From Bacteroidaceae bacterium (lineage in GTDB: Bacteria > Bacteroidota > Bacteroidia > Bacteroidales > Bacteroidaceae), in the NCBI GenBank assembly GCA_017552435.1, contig JAFZPZ010000078.1:1-49259 (forward strand): DNA of 49,259 nucleotides, read 5' to 3'. Numbering within the stretch: the first letter of the stretch is position 1; every line of letters starts with the position of its first letter. The notes beneath the pieces are model-generated. The model was not told where the DNA came from and did no database searches. It saw only the letters and a list, made by a program, of their open reading frames with translations. The position numbers and the translations under genes were made by a program. This document shows positions 8,720-18,224 of this stretch, piece after piece.

Positions 8720-11700
8720 TTATTTCTGTTTGTCGTTCAGTTTCCAATAGACAACCGGCAGGACTGTCACAACGAGGATCAGTGTGCCTATGCCTCCGGC
8801 GAAGATGGTGATACCTACCGGCATCCAGAACGATGAGCCGTCCAGTATCATCGGGATGACACCGACTGCCGTTGTAGCGGTTGTCAGGAAGATGGGCACC
8901 ATGCGACGACGTCCGGCATCGAAGGCAGCATCGCGTACCGACATGCCTTCTGCAATCTTCTGGTCAGCATGTTCGAAGATGAGTATCTCGTTGCGCATGA
9001 TGATACCCATGAGTGTGATGAAGCCAAACAGACTGGTCAGGCCAAGCGTGATGTCCGCAATGCCCAGGCCAATCATTGCCCCAGGTACGGAGAGCAGGAT
9101 AGACAACATGCAGATGCCTGTCAGACCGAAGCGGCGGAAGTTGAAGAGCAGGAAGAAGAATATGATGACCAAAGCAATGCTGAGTCCCCATGCCACTCCG
9201 GGCACGGTCTCATCATTCTTCTCTGGCTCACCGCCAATCTCAGCACGTACGCCGTAGGGTAGGGGGAAATCGTTCTCCAGCATATCCTTGACGCGGTTCT
9301 GCACAGTGGCAGCCAGTACGCCGCGCTTGTTCTCGGCAGTTACAGTGATGCAGCGCTCACCGTTGCGGTGTATGATGTTGGTGGGCATCCAGTGGGCTTC
9401 GATGTTGGCCACTTGGCGGAGTGGCAAGCTACTGAACGGTTGTGTCAGAGGCGTGAGGTAGAGATTCTCCACATCACCGATTGTCATCTGCTCTGCCTGC
9501 TTGTCACGCAGTACCACGGGCACTTCGTAATTCCCCTCCCAGATGGATGCCACCTGTGTCTTGCCAGTTTGCATGGCCAGTTGCAACTCGGCCATGGTAC
9601 GTGTGATGCCGAGCTGTGAGGAGGCAATGGGGTCGAGTGTGATGTCCATGACAGGCGATGGCAGGTCATAGTCGGTATGTACCCATTCCAGTTCGGGCAT
9701 CTGGCGCATGCGTTCCATCAGGCGTTCTGCTGCAAGCTCGATGCTGTCCAGGTCGTTGCTATAGAAACGGTATTCGTAGGTTGGCACAGGCAAGTAGTCC
9801 ATCTGCTTGAAGCGGACATAGGCACCCGGCCAATAATTGCTCAACCGAGGTGCATATTCGTTCAGCATCTCGAAGGTTGTCTCTATACTCGTCGTGTTGA
9901 TGATGAGCTGTGCAAAGTTCTTGCCTCCTAATTGCGGCTCATAGCATGTATGGAAACGTGGTGAGCTACAACCCATGAACGTCGTGACGCTTGTTACCCG
10001 TTCGTCTTTTTCCAGCGAGTCGCGCAACGCCTCTGTGATGGCTCGCGTCTCGTCCAGACCAGCACCTTTTGGCAGAAAGACCTCGCAGGCGAACTGAGCG
10101 CGATCGGCAAAGGGGAACTGCCGGAGCTTCAGCGTCGGGAAAATGAGGGAGGTGAGGGCGACCAGTACGACACTGCTGCATATTGTGAGCCAAGGATGGC
10201 GGAAAGTCCATTTCAGAGCCTTGAAATAGTAGAACTGCACCCGTTCCGTGATACTGCGCTTTCCGGGACGTCTCTCTTGCACTTTCTTGATAAGGCGCAC
10301 GTTCAGAGCTGGGATGACGCAGGCTGCCACGACCAGACTCACCATCAGGCAGATGGTGATGGTGGCGGGGAAGAAGCCTATCACGTCTCCCGGTTCGCCT
10401 GTTACTGTGAAAAGGATAGGATAGAAGATTGCGCAGATGCAGACCGTTGCCAGCAGCATAGGCATGAAATACTGTTTGACAGCCATGACAGCGGCTTCGC
10501 GGCGATCCATGCCAGCACCAAGATATTCCAGATAACCGTCGATGACCACGATGCTGTTGTCCACTATCATACCCAGCACCACAATGAGGGAAGCAAGCGT
10601 AATGATGTTCAGGGGAATGCCCAACAGGTACATGATGCCCACACTGATGAAAGTAGAGAGCGGAATGGTGATAGCAGCCACAATGGCACTGCGCAAGGGG
10701 AAGAGCAGCATCATGACCAGAATGATAACCACCATCGATTCAATCAGGTTGACGAGGAAATCTGAAACACTGGCCTCTACAACTTTCGGTTGATCCGTAA
10801 TGCGCAGCACATCCACGTCGTCCGGCAGATACTCAGCCCGGAAGTTTTCGATAATCTTATTGACCTCCTTGCCGTAGTGCACGATGTTATAGCCTTTGGT
10901 CATCTCGAGCGAGAGTAGTACGCAGCGTTTGCCATTGCTCTCGATGTAGCTGTCGCTTGTGTCATATTCGCGCCGTACCTCTGCAATGTCCCGCACCCGA
11001 ACGACCTGCCCATTGGCATCGGAATAGATAATCTGGTTCATTACCTCCTGCTCCGAATGGCGTGTTGTAGCCAGATGTAATGGGATGTTGGCGGAGGCGG
11101 AACTGACGCTGCCACTCAAGGTGGTGAGCCCCTCGTTCGAGAGGGCTGTCATGAGGGCGGCCTGCCCAATGCCATAGGCAGCGAGGCGCTCGCGGTTCAC
11201 ATAAATGCTCAGTTGCTCCTTCTTCTCTCCGTATTGGCGCACATTGCTGACGCTCTTGATGCGACGCAGGCGGTCTGCCAACTCGTCGCTGTACTCCTGG
11301 AGCTCGCGGTAGGAGCGTTCATTGCTTTCCAATGTAATCAGCAGGGCTGATGCATCACCGAAGTCATCCTTGACGATGAGGGCCACGACGCCACTTGGCA
11401 ACTGGCTCTTGTAGGCATTCACACCATGCTTGATTTTGTTCCATATCGGTGCAAGGTTGGTAAGTCTCGCATCGAAATACACCTTCATGAAGCACATGCC
11501 GTACATGCTTTGTGTGGTGGTCTTCGCACGGTCCACCTCCTTGAAGGTGAAGATATAGCGTTCTAGGGGACGTGCCACTTGGGCCTCTATCTCTTCGCTG
11601 GTTGCTCCTGGCATGACAGCCACCACAACGCCCATTCGCATGGTGAACGGCGGGAACTCGTCCTTGGACATCTGTTCCAGACCATAGAAGCCAAAAGCCA

Positions 11701-11797
11701 GCAGTATAATAGTAATCAGTGCTGTGATGCCTTGGTTCTTGAGTGGCCATGCAGACCAATGCCGCATCAAAACACTTTGTTTAAATTCAGGATTCAT
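8720..11797 (-). CDS. RND efflux pump permease (AcrB/HAE family)
   Basis: A 1025-residue inner-membrane proton-driven pump. The duplicated RND plan is clear: a first helix (ITALITIILLAFGFYGL), a large periplasmic loop, a helix bundle with the conserved GMIVDNSIVVIDGYLEYL motif, then a second half with its own loop and bundle (MGIIMRNEILIFEHADQ near the end). Length fits the family (about 1020-1060). It lies 39 bases after the adaptor gene and 33 bases before tolC, so the three form one operon. The acidic residue of the canonical VDDAIV motif is replaced (VDNSIV), as often seen in Bacteroidetes pumps, so the substrate class cannot be set. It could export drugs, lipids or metals; a general hydrophobic-compound exporter is most likely. 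Confidence 0.92.
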   Translation of the reverse strand: MNPEFKQSVLMRHWSAWPLKNQGITALITIILLAFGFYGLEQMSKDEFPPFTMRMGVVVAVMPGATSEEIEAQVARPLERYIFTFKEVDRAKTTTQSMYGMCFMKVYFDARLTNLAPIWNKIKHGVNAYKSQLPSGVVALIVKDDFGDASALLITLESNERSYRELQEYSDELADRLRRIKSVSNVRQYGEKKEQLSIYVNRERLAAYGIGQAALMTALSNEGLTTLSGSVSSASANIPLHLATTRHSEQEVMNQIIYSDANGQVVRVRDIAEVRREYDTSDSYIESNGKRCVLLSLEMTKGYNIVHYGKEVNKIIENFRAEYLPDDVDVLRITDQPKVVEASVSDFLVNLIESMVVIILVMMLLFPLRSAIVAAITIPLSTFISVGIMYLLGIPLNIITLASLIVVLGMIVDNSIVVIDGYLEYLGAGMDRREAAVMAVKQYFMPMLLATVCICAIFYPILFTVTGEPGDVIGFFPATITICLMVSLVVAACVIPALNVRLIKKVQERRPGKRSITERVQFYYFKALKWTFRHPWLTICSSVVLVALTSLIFPTLKLRQFPFADRAQFACEVFLPKGAGLDETRAITEALRDSLEKDERVTSVTTFMGCSSPRFHTCYEPQLGGKNFAQLIINTTSIETTFEMLNEYAPRLSNYWPGAYVRFKQMDYLPVPTYEYRFYSNDLDSIELAAERLMERMRQMPELEWVHTDYDLPSPVMDITLDPIASSQLGITRTMAELQLAMQTGKTQVASIWEGNYEVPVVLRDKQAEQMTIGDVENLYLTPLTQPFSSLPLRQVANIEAHWMPTNIIHRNGERCITVTAENKRGVLAATVQNRVKDMLENDFPLPYGVRAEIGGEPEKNDETVPGVAWGLSIALVIIFFFLLFNFRRFGLTGICMLSILLSVPGAMIGLGIADITLGLTSLFGFITLMGIIMRNEILIFEHADQKIAEGMSVRDAAFDAGRRRMVPIFLTTATTAVGVIPMILDGSSFWMPVGITIFAGGIGTLILVVTVLPVVYWKLNDKQK

Positions 11798-11811
11798 GTT
11801 TTACAATTATT

Positions 11812-11836
11812 TTGGGGCCAATGGGGCTAATAGGGC
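11812..11836. repeat. GGCCCC/TAAGCCC junction repeat
   Basis: The gap between the adaptor and pump genes contains, on the minus strand, ATAAGCCC, TATTAGCCCC and ATTGGCCCC in a row, a roughly 9-10-base period. It matches the repeats at 4224-4258 and 25586-25616. Confidence 0.6.
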
Positions 11837-12913
11837 TTATAGAATTACCTCGGAACCTTCGCTGACTTTCTGGTAGCCTTCAATAATAACGTTGTCGCCT
11901 TCCGTCAGGCCGGAGAGGATAATGATACGGTCGTCTTGTACCTGACCTGTCTCAACGGGTTGGCGACAGGCCTTCCCACCTTTTGCGAGCCACACGAACT
12001 GGTGGTCGCCGGCATCCTGCTGCACACAGCGAACGGGTACTGTCACGATTCTTTGTTCAGAATCCGCATCCTCAGCTTCTGTCGAAACGTTTACCACCAT
12101 GCCCGGAAGCAGTTCTCCACCTGGGTTGGGCAGAGAGAAGCGTACGTCGTAGGTATGTGTCAGCGCATCGCCCTGGACACTGCGCACAAACTGTGTGCTG
12201 TGGAAAGTCTTGCCACCAAGTGCCTCGGCGGTAACCGTCACACTCTTGTCTTTGCCCTGCTTGGGGTTGAAGAAAGCGATCTCCTTTTCGGGAACAGATA
12301 CTTTTACCTTCACCTTGGTAATGTCCAAGATTGTGCAGACAGGCTGTGAGGGCAAGGCAGTCATGCCATTCTCCATTTGCTTTTTACCCACAACGCCGCT
12401 GCATGGGGCTGTCAAACGGCAGTCGGACAATGCTTTCTTTGCCATGTCGAGGCTGGATTGGGCAGTGCGCACTTTTGTTTGCACGTTAACCCAGTCGATG
12501 TCGGAGATGGACTGCGATTCGTGTAGCACCTGCATGCGTTTCTGGGCATCCAATGCCTGGTCCAGCGTTGCCTTTGCAGCCTGAAGGGTGTTTTCGCATT
12601 GTGTGGGGTCCATTTCTGCGATGAGTTGGCCTTTTGCCACATACTGTCCCTCCTCGACATAGACTCTGGTAACAGTACCCATACCAATGAAGCTGGCAGG
12701 TGTGCTACTATCTTCCTCCACCTTGCCCACATAGTGCTTGCCAATATTGGCAGTGCTTGCACTGACACTCTCTGTGACGACCTTCAGCGCTTCCACCTTG
12801 TAGCTTCTCTCGTTCCTGCCGCAAGCTGTCAAAACGAGAATAAGAAAATACGAGAATAAGAAAAGCAGTCCTGTTTTCTTTGATATTCTCGGTTTTATTG
12901 TCCTTTTATTCAT
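11837..12913 (-). CDS. RND efflux periplasmic adaptor (membrane fusion protein), lipoprotein
   Basis: A 358-residue periplasmic adaptor that links the RND pump to the TolC channel. The N-terminus is a lipoprotein signal with lipobox LTAC (Cys ~31). The usual order of parts is visible: a beta-barrel/lipoyl first half (VTRVYVEEGQYVAKGQLIAE), an alpha hairpin (~110-170), the lipoyl second half (LTAPCSGVVGKKQMENG), then barrel and membrane-proximal domains ending GDNVIIEGYQKVSEGSEVIL. It is the first gene of the operon. It is divergent from an AraC-family regulator across 197 bases, which suggests that regulator controls it. A degenerate -7 box (TTACTTTG, rc 12945-12952) lies about 32 bases upstream of the start. 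Confidence 0.9.
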   Translation of the reverse strand: MNKRTIKPRISKKTGLLFLFSYFLILVLTACGRNERSYKVEALKVVTESVSASTANIGKHYVGKVEEDSSTPASFIGMGTVTRVYVEEGQYVAKGQLIAEMDPTQCENTLQAAKATLDQALDAQKRMQVLHESQSISDIDWVNVQTKVRTAQSSLDMAKKALSDCRLTAPCSGVVGKKQMENGMTALPSQPVCTILDITKVKVKVSVPEKEIAFFNPKQGKDKSVTVTAEALGGKTFHSTQFVRSVQGDALTHTYDVRFSLPNPGGELLPGMVVNVSTEAEDADSEQRIVTVPVRCVQQDAGDHQFVWLAKGGKACRQPVETGQVQDDRIIILSGLTEGDNVIIEGYQKVSEGSEVIL

Positions 12914-13082
12914 AGCTTATATGTACTTTTCTCTTTTTGCGGTGCAAAGTAACAACTTTTTATTAATATGATGTACAAAAAAGCGGCGCAAACCTTGACC
13001 TATTTCTCCACTATCCATCATTTATACTGAAAAAAAGAACAAATTGAGGGCAAGAATGACGCCAAATTCGAGAGAAAAGTCT

Positions 13083-13090
13083 TATCTTTG
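13083..13090 (+). promoter_or_regulatory. -7 box of the AraC-family regulator gene
   Basis: TATCTTTG is a consensus Bacteroidetes -7 element, 20 bases before the start codon at 13111. I see no clear -33 element, as would suit a weak or activated promoter. Confidence 0.55.
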
Positions 13091-13110
13091 CGATGAAATA
13101 GCAAAAAACA

Positions 13111-13992
13111 ATGGAGAAATTAGACCTTCAGGCCATAGCTGACAGTCGACTTAGTTTTCGCTGCAATGACCATATAGCCATTTTCTGTGATTTCGAGGAG
13201 GTGCGTAACCTCAACATTTCGGATATTCTTGTCGAAGGCTTCCTCTTTGCCGTGGTAACCCACGGCCAAGCCCAGCTCTCTGTTGATGAAAAGACCTATC
13301 AGCTTGAGGCAGGTGATGTTTTTACCTGTAAACCGCGTAATATCTTCGAGCAGAGTATGATGAGTATGGATTTTAATGCCCTGGTGCTCTTCCTCTCGCC
13401 CGAGTATGTGGCGCAGCTTTCGCAGATGATTCGCATGGAGTGGACATACTCTATGTTCTCCACTTCTCATAAGATACTACATGCAGATGAAATGGCCGTG
13501 AATCGCTATCGCCTCTATTTCGATCTGCTTAGCAATCACCTGTCCAGCCCGGAAACTCCGCACAAGGAACTCAGCTTGCGGCTACTCTTTGCCTCGATGG
13601 CTTACGACCTGCACGACCTGCACAAGTTCCAGGACGAGGAACTGATGCGCCAAACCTACAGTTCGGGTGAGAACATCCTGCGCCAGTTCATGCAGCATCT
13701 TCACGACCCTGCGCAGCCCTATCTCAATGTCAACGGGTACGCCAGCCTGTTCAATATAACGCCCAAATACTTTTCCAGCATCTGCAAACGCCTCACCGGT
13801 CGTACAGCCAATCAGCTCATCAGTGAGGAGATAATCCGTTCGGCTCAGATTATGCTACATGACAGCAGTAAGAGCATCAAACAGATTGCAGCCATGATGG
13901 GATTTAAGAATCAGTCGCATTTCGGTCGCTTCTTCCGTCAGCAGACAGGTATGTCGCCCCAACAGTACCGCGAAGGTAAGCTGCCAAACTAA
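13111..13992 (+). CDS. AraC-family transcriptional regulator
   Basis: A 293-residue cytoplasmic regulator. Residues ~30-120 form a cupin-like sensor domain (the VTHGQAQLSVDEKTYQLEAG stretch). Residues ~200-288 hold the double helix-turn-helix, with the typical second helix and tail SIKQIAAMMGFKNQSHFGRFFRQQTGMSPQQYR (two parts of one signature, quoted in pieces: SIKQIAAMMGFKNQSHF and FRQQTGMSPQQYR). Length fits the family. It is divergent from the efflux operon, and local activators of this kind commonly control the neighbouring pump. No effector can be named. It could also act on the plus-strand cotH gene 110 bases downstream, although that gene has its own promoter. Confidence 0.88.
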   Translation: MEKLDLQAIADSRLSFRCNDHIAIFCDFEEVRNLNISDILVEGFLFAVVTHGQAQLSVDEKTYQLEAGDVFTCKPRNIFEQSMMSMDFNALVLFLSPEYVAQLSQMIRMEWTYSMFSTSHKILHADEMAVNRYRLYFDLLSNHLSSPETPHKELSLRLLFASMAYDLHDLHKFQDEELMRQTYSSGENILRQFMQHLHDPAQPYLNVNGYASLFNITPKYFSSICKRLTGRTANQLISEEIIRSAQIMLHDSSKSIKQIAAMMGFKNQSHFGRFFRQQTGMSPQQYREGKLPN

Positions 13993-14042
13993 AATAGGCA
14001 GTTTTTTTTCTTCTGTGTTCTAGTAAATTAAGAAAAAAATGC

Positions 14043-14050
14043 TAACTTTG
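14043..14050 (+). promoter_or_regulatory. -7 box of the CotH-type gene
   Basis: TAACTTTG fits TAnnTTTG and lies 52 bases before the start codon at 14103. No convincing -33 element is seen. Confidence 0.5.
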
Positions 14051-14102
14051 CGGCGCTTTATGTGCACAAGTACGCACGTAGGCATGGAAAAATGTATAAT
14101 TT

Positions 14103-17100
14103 ATGAAAAAAGAGATATTCCGCGGGCTCTCCTTCCTGTTTGTCTTATTGTTCGCTACAAACATAATGTATGCCTACGATTCGACTGTGGATCACCTCCT
14201 TGAAGGCACAATCATTTACTCAGGCTCCGAGTCTAAGGCAGCTTTGGCCTTCGATGGTGATGCTTCGACTTATTACAGCACCAGTTCGGACAAAATGCAA
14301 TGGGTTGGCCTGGATCTGGGCGAGCCTTATGTCATAACCCGTGTCGGTTATACGCCTGCTCCGGGCAGCCAGGGTGCCGACCGCATGTTGCTCAGCCTTT
14401 TCGAGGGTGCCAACAGTCCTGACTTCATGGATGCCGTGCCGCTGTCTTTCATCAGTTTCAAGCCCAGCATTGGAACGCCAGCAAGGGCTGATGTCAATGT
14501 CAGTCGGGGCTTCCGCTATGTCCGCTATGTAGGAAGCGCAGGCTCCTACTGTAACATTGCTGAACTGCAGTTCTACGGCCATGCCGGTGAGGGTGACGAC
14601 AGCCAGTTCTATCAGATTACAAACTTGCCTACGCTCAGCGTCCATGTGCAGGGCAACATCCTGCCCACAGTGCGCGGTGAGGATTTTGAGTCACAATCAG
14701 TGCTTATCTACGAAGGTGGCACAATGTTGCAGGAGTATCCCATCCTGTTTCGTGTTCGCGGCAACTTCTCTGCTGCCCCTGAAAACAAGGCCTTCCGCAT
14801 AAAGTTCAATGATGGGAAGAGCCATCACATGATGAAAGACGGACATAACGAGTCGCCCACCAAGTGCAAGAAGTGGGTACTCATTAACAGCTACCGCGAC
14901 AAGACACTGATGCGCAACCCTGTGGCATGGGCCATGTCGAAGCGTACGGAACTGGCTTGGACACCATGGAGCCAGGTAGTTGACCTCGTGGTCAATGGCG
15001 ACTATCGCGGCACCTATACTCTTGCGGATGCAGTCACAACTGACAAGAATCGTATCGACATTACCGAGATGGGCGAATGGGATATTGACGAGGAAACCAT
15101 AACAGGCGGCTACTTTGTCGAGGTCGATAACAATGCCGGACGCGAGCCCTATTGGTTTAACTCGTCTCACGGCAACCCCATTACCGTTCACGACCCCGAC
15201 GAAGATATCATTCAAAACGTACAGTTCCAGTACATCCGAAACACTTGGAACGATATGGAGAATATTGTCTTCGGTTCTGACTATACCGACAAGGAGAAAG
15301 GCATGCGTTCTGTCCTTGATATGGAATCGTTCCTCCGGTATTTCCTTGCAAGTGAGTTCAACGGCAATACCGATATGCTTTGTCAGGACTTTTTATTCAA
15401 GGAGCGTGGCGACGACCACTTCTACACCGGTCCCGTTTGGGATGCTGAGCTTGCCCTGGAGAATGATGAAACCACTTATCCTGCCAACGAGCGCATGGAT
15501 TGGACTTATAAGGTGCGCGACACGGGTAACTGGTCACAGTTTGTCGGGCGTGTTCTTTCTGATCCTTCGGTCTTTGCAAATCTTCAGGAGATGTGGGCTA
15601 AGCTTCGCAAGAAAGGCAACTTCGAGGCAGATGGTGTGGCTGCTGATGTTGATTCGCTTAGGAACGAGGTACGTGCTTCTGCCACCCTCAACTTCATTCG
15701 CTGGCCCTATCTCACCCAGTACATCTCTCTCAATCCGCAAATTCCCGGTTCATGGGAAAAGGAAGTGGATCGTGTGCGTGATTTTGTATATGATCGCGTT
15801 GCATGGATGGACGAAATGCTTTCCTACGGAACAATACGCCAAGAGGATGGCATCTACCAGATTGCCTCTGCTTTGGACCTCTGTGTTTTTAGCCAGATGG
15901 TCAACGAAGGGGGAAAGACTGATGCCAAAGCTGTGCTTGTCACCAACATCGACATGCAGGACTTCAACGACGAGTTTCAGCCTATTGGCACAACGAAGAA
16001 TCTTTTTGCTGGCAATTTCGATGGCAAGGGACACACTATCCGTAACCTTCACATCAACGGTGGCGATGCTGTCGGACTCTTTGGCTATCTCGGTTTCTGT
16101 ACGTTGAGTAACATAGTTTTCGACGAGACATGTTCAGCAGAAGGAAACACGAATGTAGGTATGCTCGCAGGCTGTGCCCGCAATGGTACCGTCACCATCT
16201 CCGGTATCGAGAACCACGGCACTGTTAGTGCTACAGAAGGTTCTGCAGGTGCTCTGATTGGCTTAGGTCGTGTTCTGGCAACAATAAATATAACCAATTG
16301 CAGCAATACGGGCAACATCACAGCCCAGACTAATGCTGCAGCCCTTGCAGGTCCTTCTGCCGGAAAGATGACAGTAGTGAACTGCTACAATATCGGTACT
16401 GTTACCGGCGCCACGGAAGGAAAGGAGTTCGCCTTCGCCACAAAGGGTCTAACCATTGATAACTGCTGGGATTACACTTCTATGCAAACCAACAACATGA
16501 CACCCGGTCAGGTTGATAATGGTTATCTATGCTACCAGCTCAACAACAATGAAAGTGGTGACTCTTGGCGTCAGAACCTTGACAATGGCCGCAAACATGA
16601 CCTCTATCCTGTCCTCAGCAAGACTAGCGGCAAAGTTTATGAGAAAGACGGACTCTATACCAATGTCAATGCTGATGCAACGGGATTCCGCTACTATAAT
16701 CTTGTCGTTACACGTCTGCAAGGAGGAAGAAACGGCAGCCTGCAGTTCTCTGAATTCGACATTTTGGACGAGTCACTTAACGAAGTGGCTGACCTTTATG
16801 TCTATGCAGGGTACGAAGACTCCTACTATAATGAAGGTTGGGAGAATGCAGCCGACAATGATGTCTATACCAAGTATTGTGGTCCCTTCTATGGGAATGC
16901 ATATTTCCTCTTCGATGCTGGCAGTGAAGTTGATGCATACGGCTATCGTATCTATACTGCTAACGACACGCGGAATGTTCCAGACCGCAATCCCTCTTCG
17001 TGGAAGCTCTATGGCAGCAATGACAGGTTGACAAGTCCTGATGATGATGGTTGGATGCTTCTCGACGAGCGAGATAATGATTGGACGATGGAGGCTACCA

Positions 17101-18038
17101 ATTATACGCCTTACGACTTTTACATATCCCGTACACTCGAGTCTCTGACACTGAACCAGCATTTGGCAATGCTTCTCCCCGGCGATGAGTTGCAGTTGGA
17201 GGCCAGCTACACACCCATTACAGTCAATAATCTGAATCTGCGATGGACATCTACAGATGAGGCTGTTGCCACTGTGGATCAGAAAGGACATGTGGTGGCT
17301 ACAGGCCTGGGCACAGCAGACATCATCATCTCTGCCCCCAACATCAGCACGTTGCGTGATACCTGTACCATTACTGTTGTGGAGACGATACCCGGACACC
17401 GTTACTATCAGTTTGCCATCGAGGCGATAGCCAGAGGTTCTACGATTCAGTTCTCCGAGTTTGACCTTCTGGACAAGGAAGGACAGGAGATAAAGCCGCT
17501 TACGATGTATGCCTGCACAGGTACGTACATCAAAACGCATTCGCAGAACAACCTTTTCGATGACGATGTCACCACCAAATATTGCGGCTCCTTCACTGCC
17601 GGCACCACATTATATATTTACATAGATGCGGGTATGCCTGTCGAGCTTTCCGGCTATCGCATCACTACAGCTGCTGATACCAAGACATTCCCGGGACGTA
17701 ATCCTGTCTCCTGGTCGTTGCTGGGCAGTAATACCAAGAGTGAAGTCCCCGACGATGAAGTATGGATGCTCCTTGATCGCCGCGAGAGCGATACTACACT
17801 TGGTGCCGTGAACTACCAGCCCTACGATTTCTTCTTTACAACTCCGCAGCCTGTTATCCCTGGCGACGTCAATGGTGACGGTGAGGTGAATGCGCTTGAC
17901 TATGAAGTACTCAAGGCATACATTGTTGGCAAGCCAGTGGAGGATTTTGTTCCTGCAGCAGCCGACCTCAACGAAGATGAGAAGATTAATGCCCAAGACT
18001 TGATGCTGCTAATACAAATCATCAATGGTAAACCCTAA
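14103..18038 (+). CDS. Secreted CotH-kinase protein with discoidin-like modules, GLUG repeats, Big2 domain and dockerin
   Basis: A 1311-residue multidomain secreted protein. Order: signal peptide (1-24, ...NIMYA); an F5/8 (discoidin)-like domain (~28-160); a CotH kinase-like domain (~195-560) with RNPVAWAMSKR and GPVWDAELALEND, the latter matching the metal-binding D-x-x-W-D region; GLUG-type repeats (~610-790, GNFDGKGHTIRNLHINGG); two further discoidin-like modules with core motifs ANDTRNVPDRNPSSW (~952) and AADTKTFPGRNPVSW (~1189); a Big2 Ig-like domain between them (~1015-1095); and a type I dockerin at the end (GDVNGDGEVNALDYEVLK ... ADLNEDEKINAQDLMLL). CotH proteins phosphorylate proteins in spore coats, and secreted bacterial members have unproven targets. 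The next gene carries the same modules and also a dockerin, so they probably act together. No cohesin is in view. Confidence 0.85.
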   Translation: MKKEIFRGLSFLFVLLFATNIMYAYDSTVDHLLEGTIIYSGSESKAALAFDGDASTYYSTSSDKMQWVGLDLGEPYVITRVGYTPAPGSQGADRMLLSLFEGANSPDFMDAVPLSFISFKPSIGTPARADVNVSRGFRYVRYVGSAGSYCNIAELQFYGHAGEGDDSQFYQITNLPTLSVHVQGNILPTVRGEDFESQSVLIYEGGTMLQEYPILFRVRGNFSAAPENKAFRIKFNDGKSHHMMKDGHNESPTKCKKWVLINSYRDKTLMRNPVAWAMSKRTELAWTPWSQVVDLVVNGDYRGTYTLADAVTTDKNRIDITEMGEWDIDEETITGGYFVEVDNNAGREPYWFNSSHGNPITVHDPDEDIIQNVQFQYIRNTWNDMENIVFGSDYTDKEKGMRSVLDMESFLRYFLASEFNGNTDMLCQDFLFKERGDDHFYTGPVWDAELALENDETTYPANERMDWTYKVRDTGNWSQFVGRVLSDPSVFANLQEMWAKLRKKGNFEADGVAADVDSLRNEVRASATLNFIRWPYLTQYISLNPQIPGSWEKEVDRVRDFVYDRVAWMDEMLSYGTIRQEDGIYQIASALDLCVFSQMVNEGGKTDAKAVLVTNIDMQDFNDEFQPIGTTKNLFAGNFDGKGHTIRNLHINGGDAVGLFGYLGFCTLSNIVFDETCSAEGNTNVGMLAGCARNGTVTISGIENHGTVSATEGSAGALIGLGRVLATINITNCSNTGNITAQTNAAALAGPSAGKMTVVNCYNIGTVTGATEGKEFAFATKGLTIDNCWDYTSMQTNNMTPGQVDNGYLCYQLNNNESGDSWRQNLDNGRKHDLYPVLSKTSGKVYEKDGLYTNVNADATGFRYYNLVVTRLQGGRNGSLQFSEFDILDESLNEVADLYVYAGYEDSYYNEGWENAADNDVYTKYCGPFYGNAYFLFDAGSEVDAYGYRIYTANDTRNVPDRNPSSWKLYGSNDRLTSPDDDGWMLLDERDNDWTMEATNYTPYDFYISRTLESLTLNQHLAMLLPGDELQLEASYTPITVNNLNLRWTSTDEAVATVDQKGHVVATGLGTADIIISAPNISTLRDTCTITVVETIPGHRYYQFAIEAIARGSTIQFSEFDLLDKEGQEIKPLTMYACTGTYIKTHSQNNLFDDDVTTKYCGSFTAGTTLYIYIDAGMPVELSGYRITTAADTKTFPGRNPVSWSLLGSNTKSEVPDDEVWMLLDRRESDTTLGAVNYQPYDFFFTTPQPVIPGDVNGDGEVNALDYEVLKAYIVGKPVEDFVPAAADLNEDEKINAQDLMLLIQIINGKP

Positions 18039-18119
18039 ATATTGACCAATTTTTGTTAAAAAGCGTTAATTATGCCATAATATATGTCAAGGAAAGCAAA
18101 AAGGGAAATAAAAAAATCA

Positions 18120-18127
18120 TACCTTTG
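18120..18127 (+). promoter_or_regulatory. -7 box of the 1700-residue protein gene
   Basis: TACCTTTG lies 97 bases before the start codon at 18225. It implies the gene has its own promoter and a leader of about 90 nt. Confidence 0.55.
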
Positions 18128-18224
18128 CCTGTTGCAAGGGGCAAAAGGCGTGTTCTTGAGCATCAAAAATTAAGGAAAAAATCATATTAATTAACTTTTT
18201 TATTAATTTCAAAAACCAAACAAG

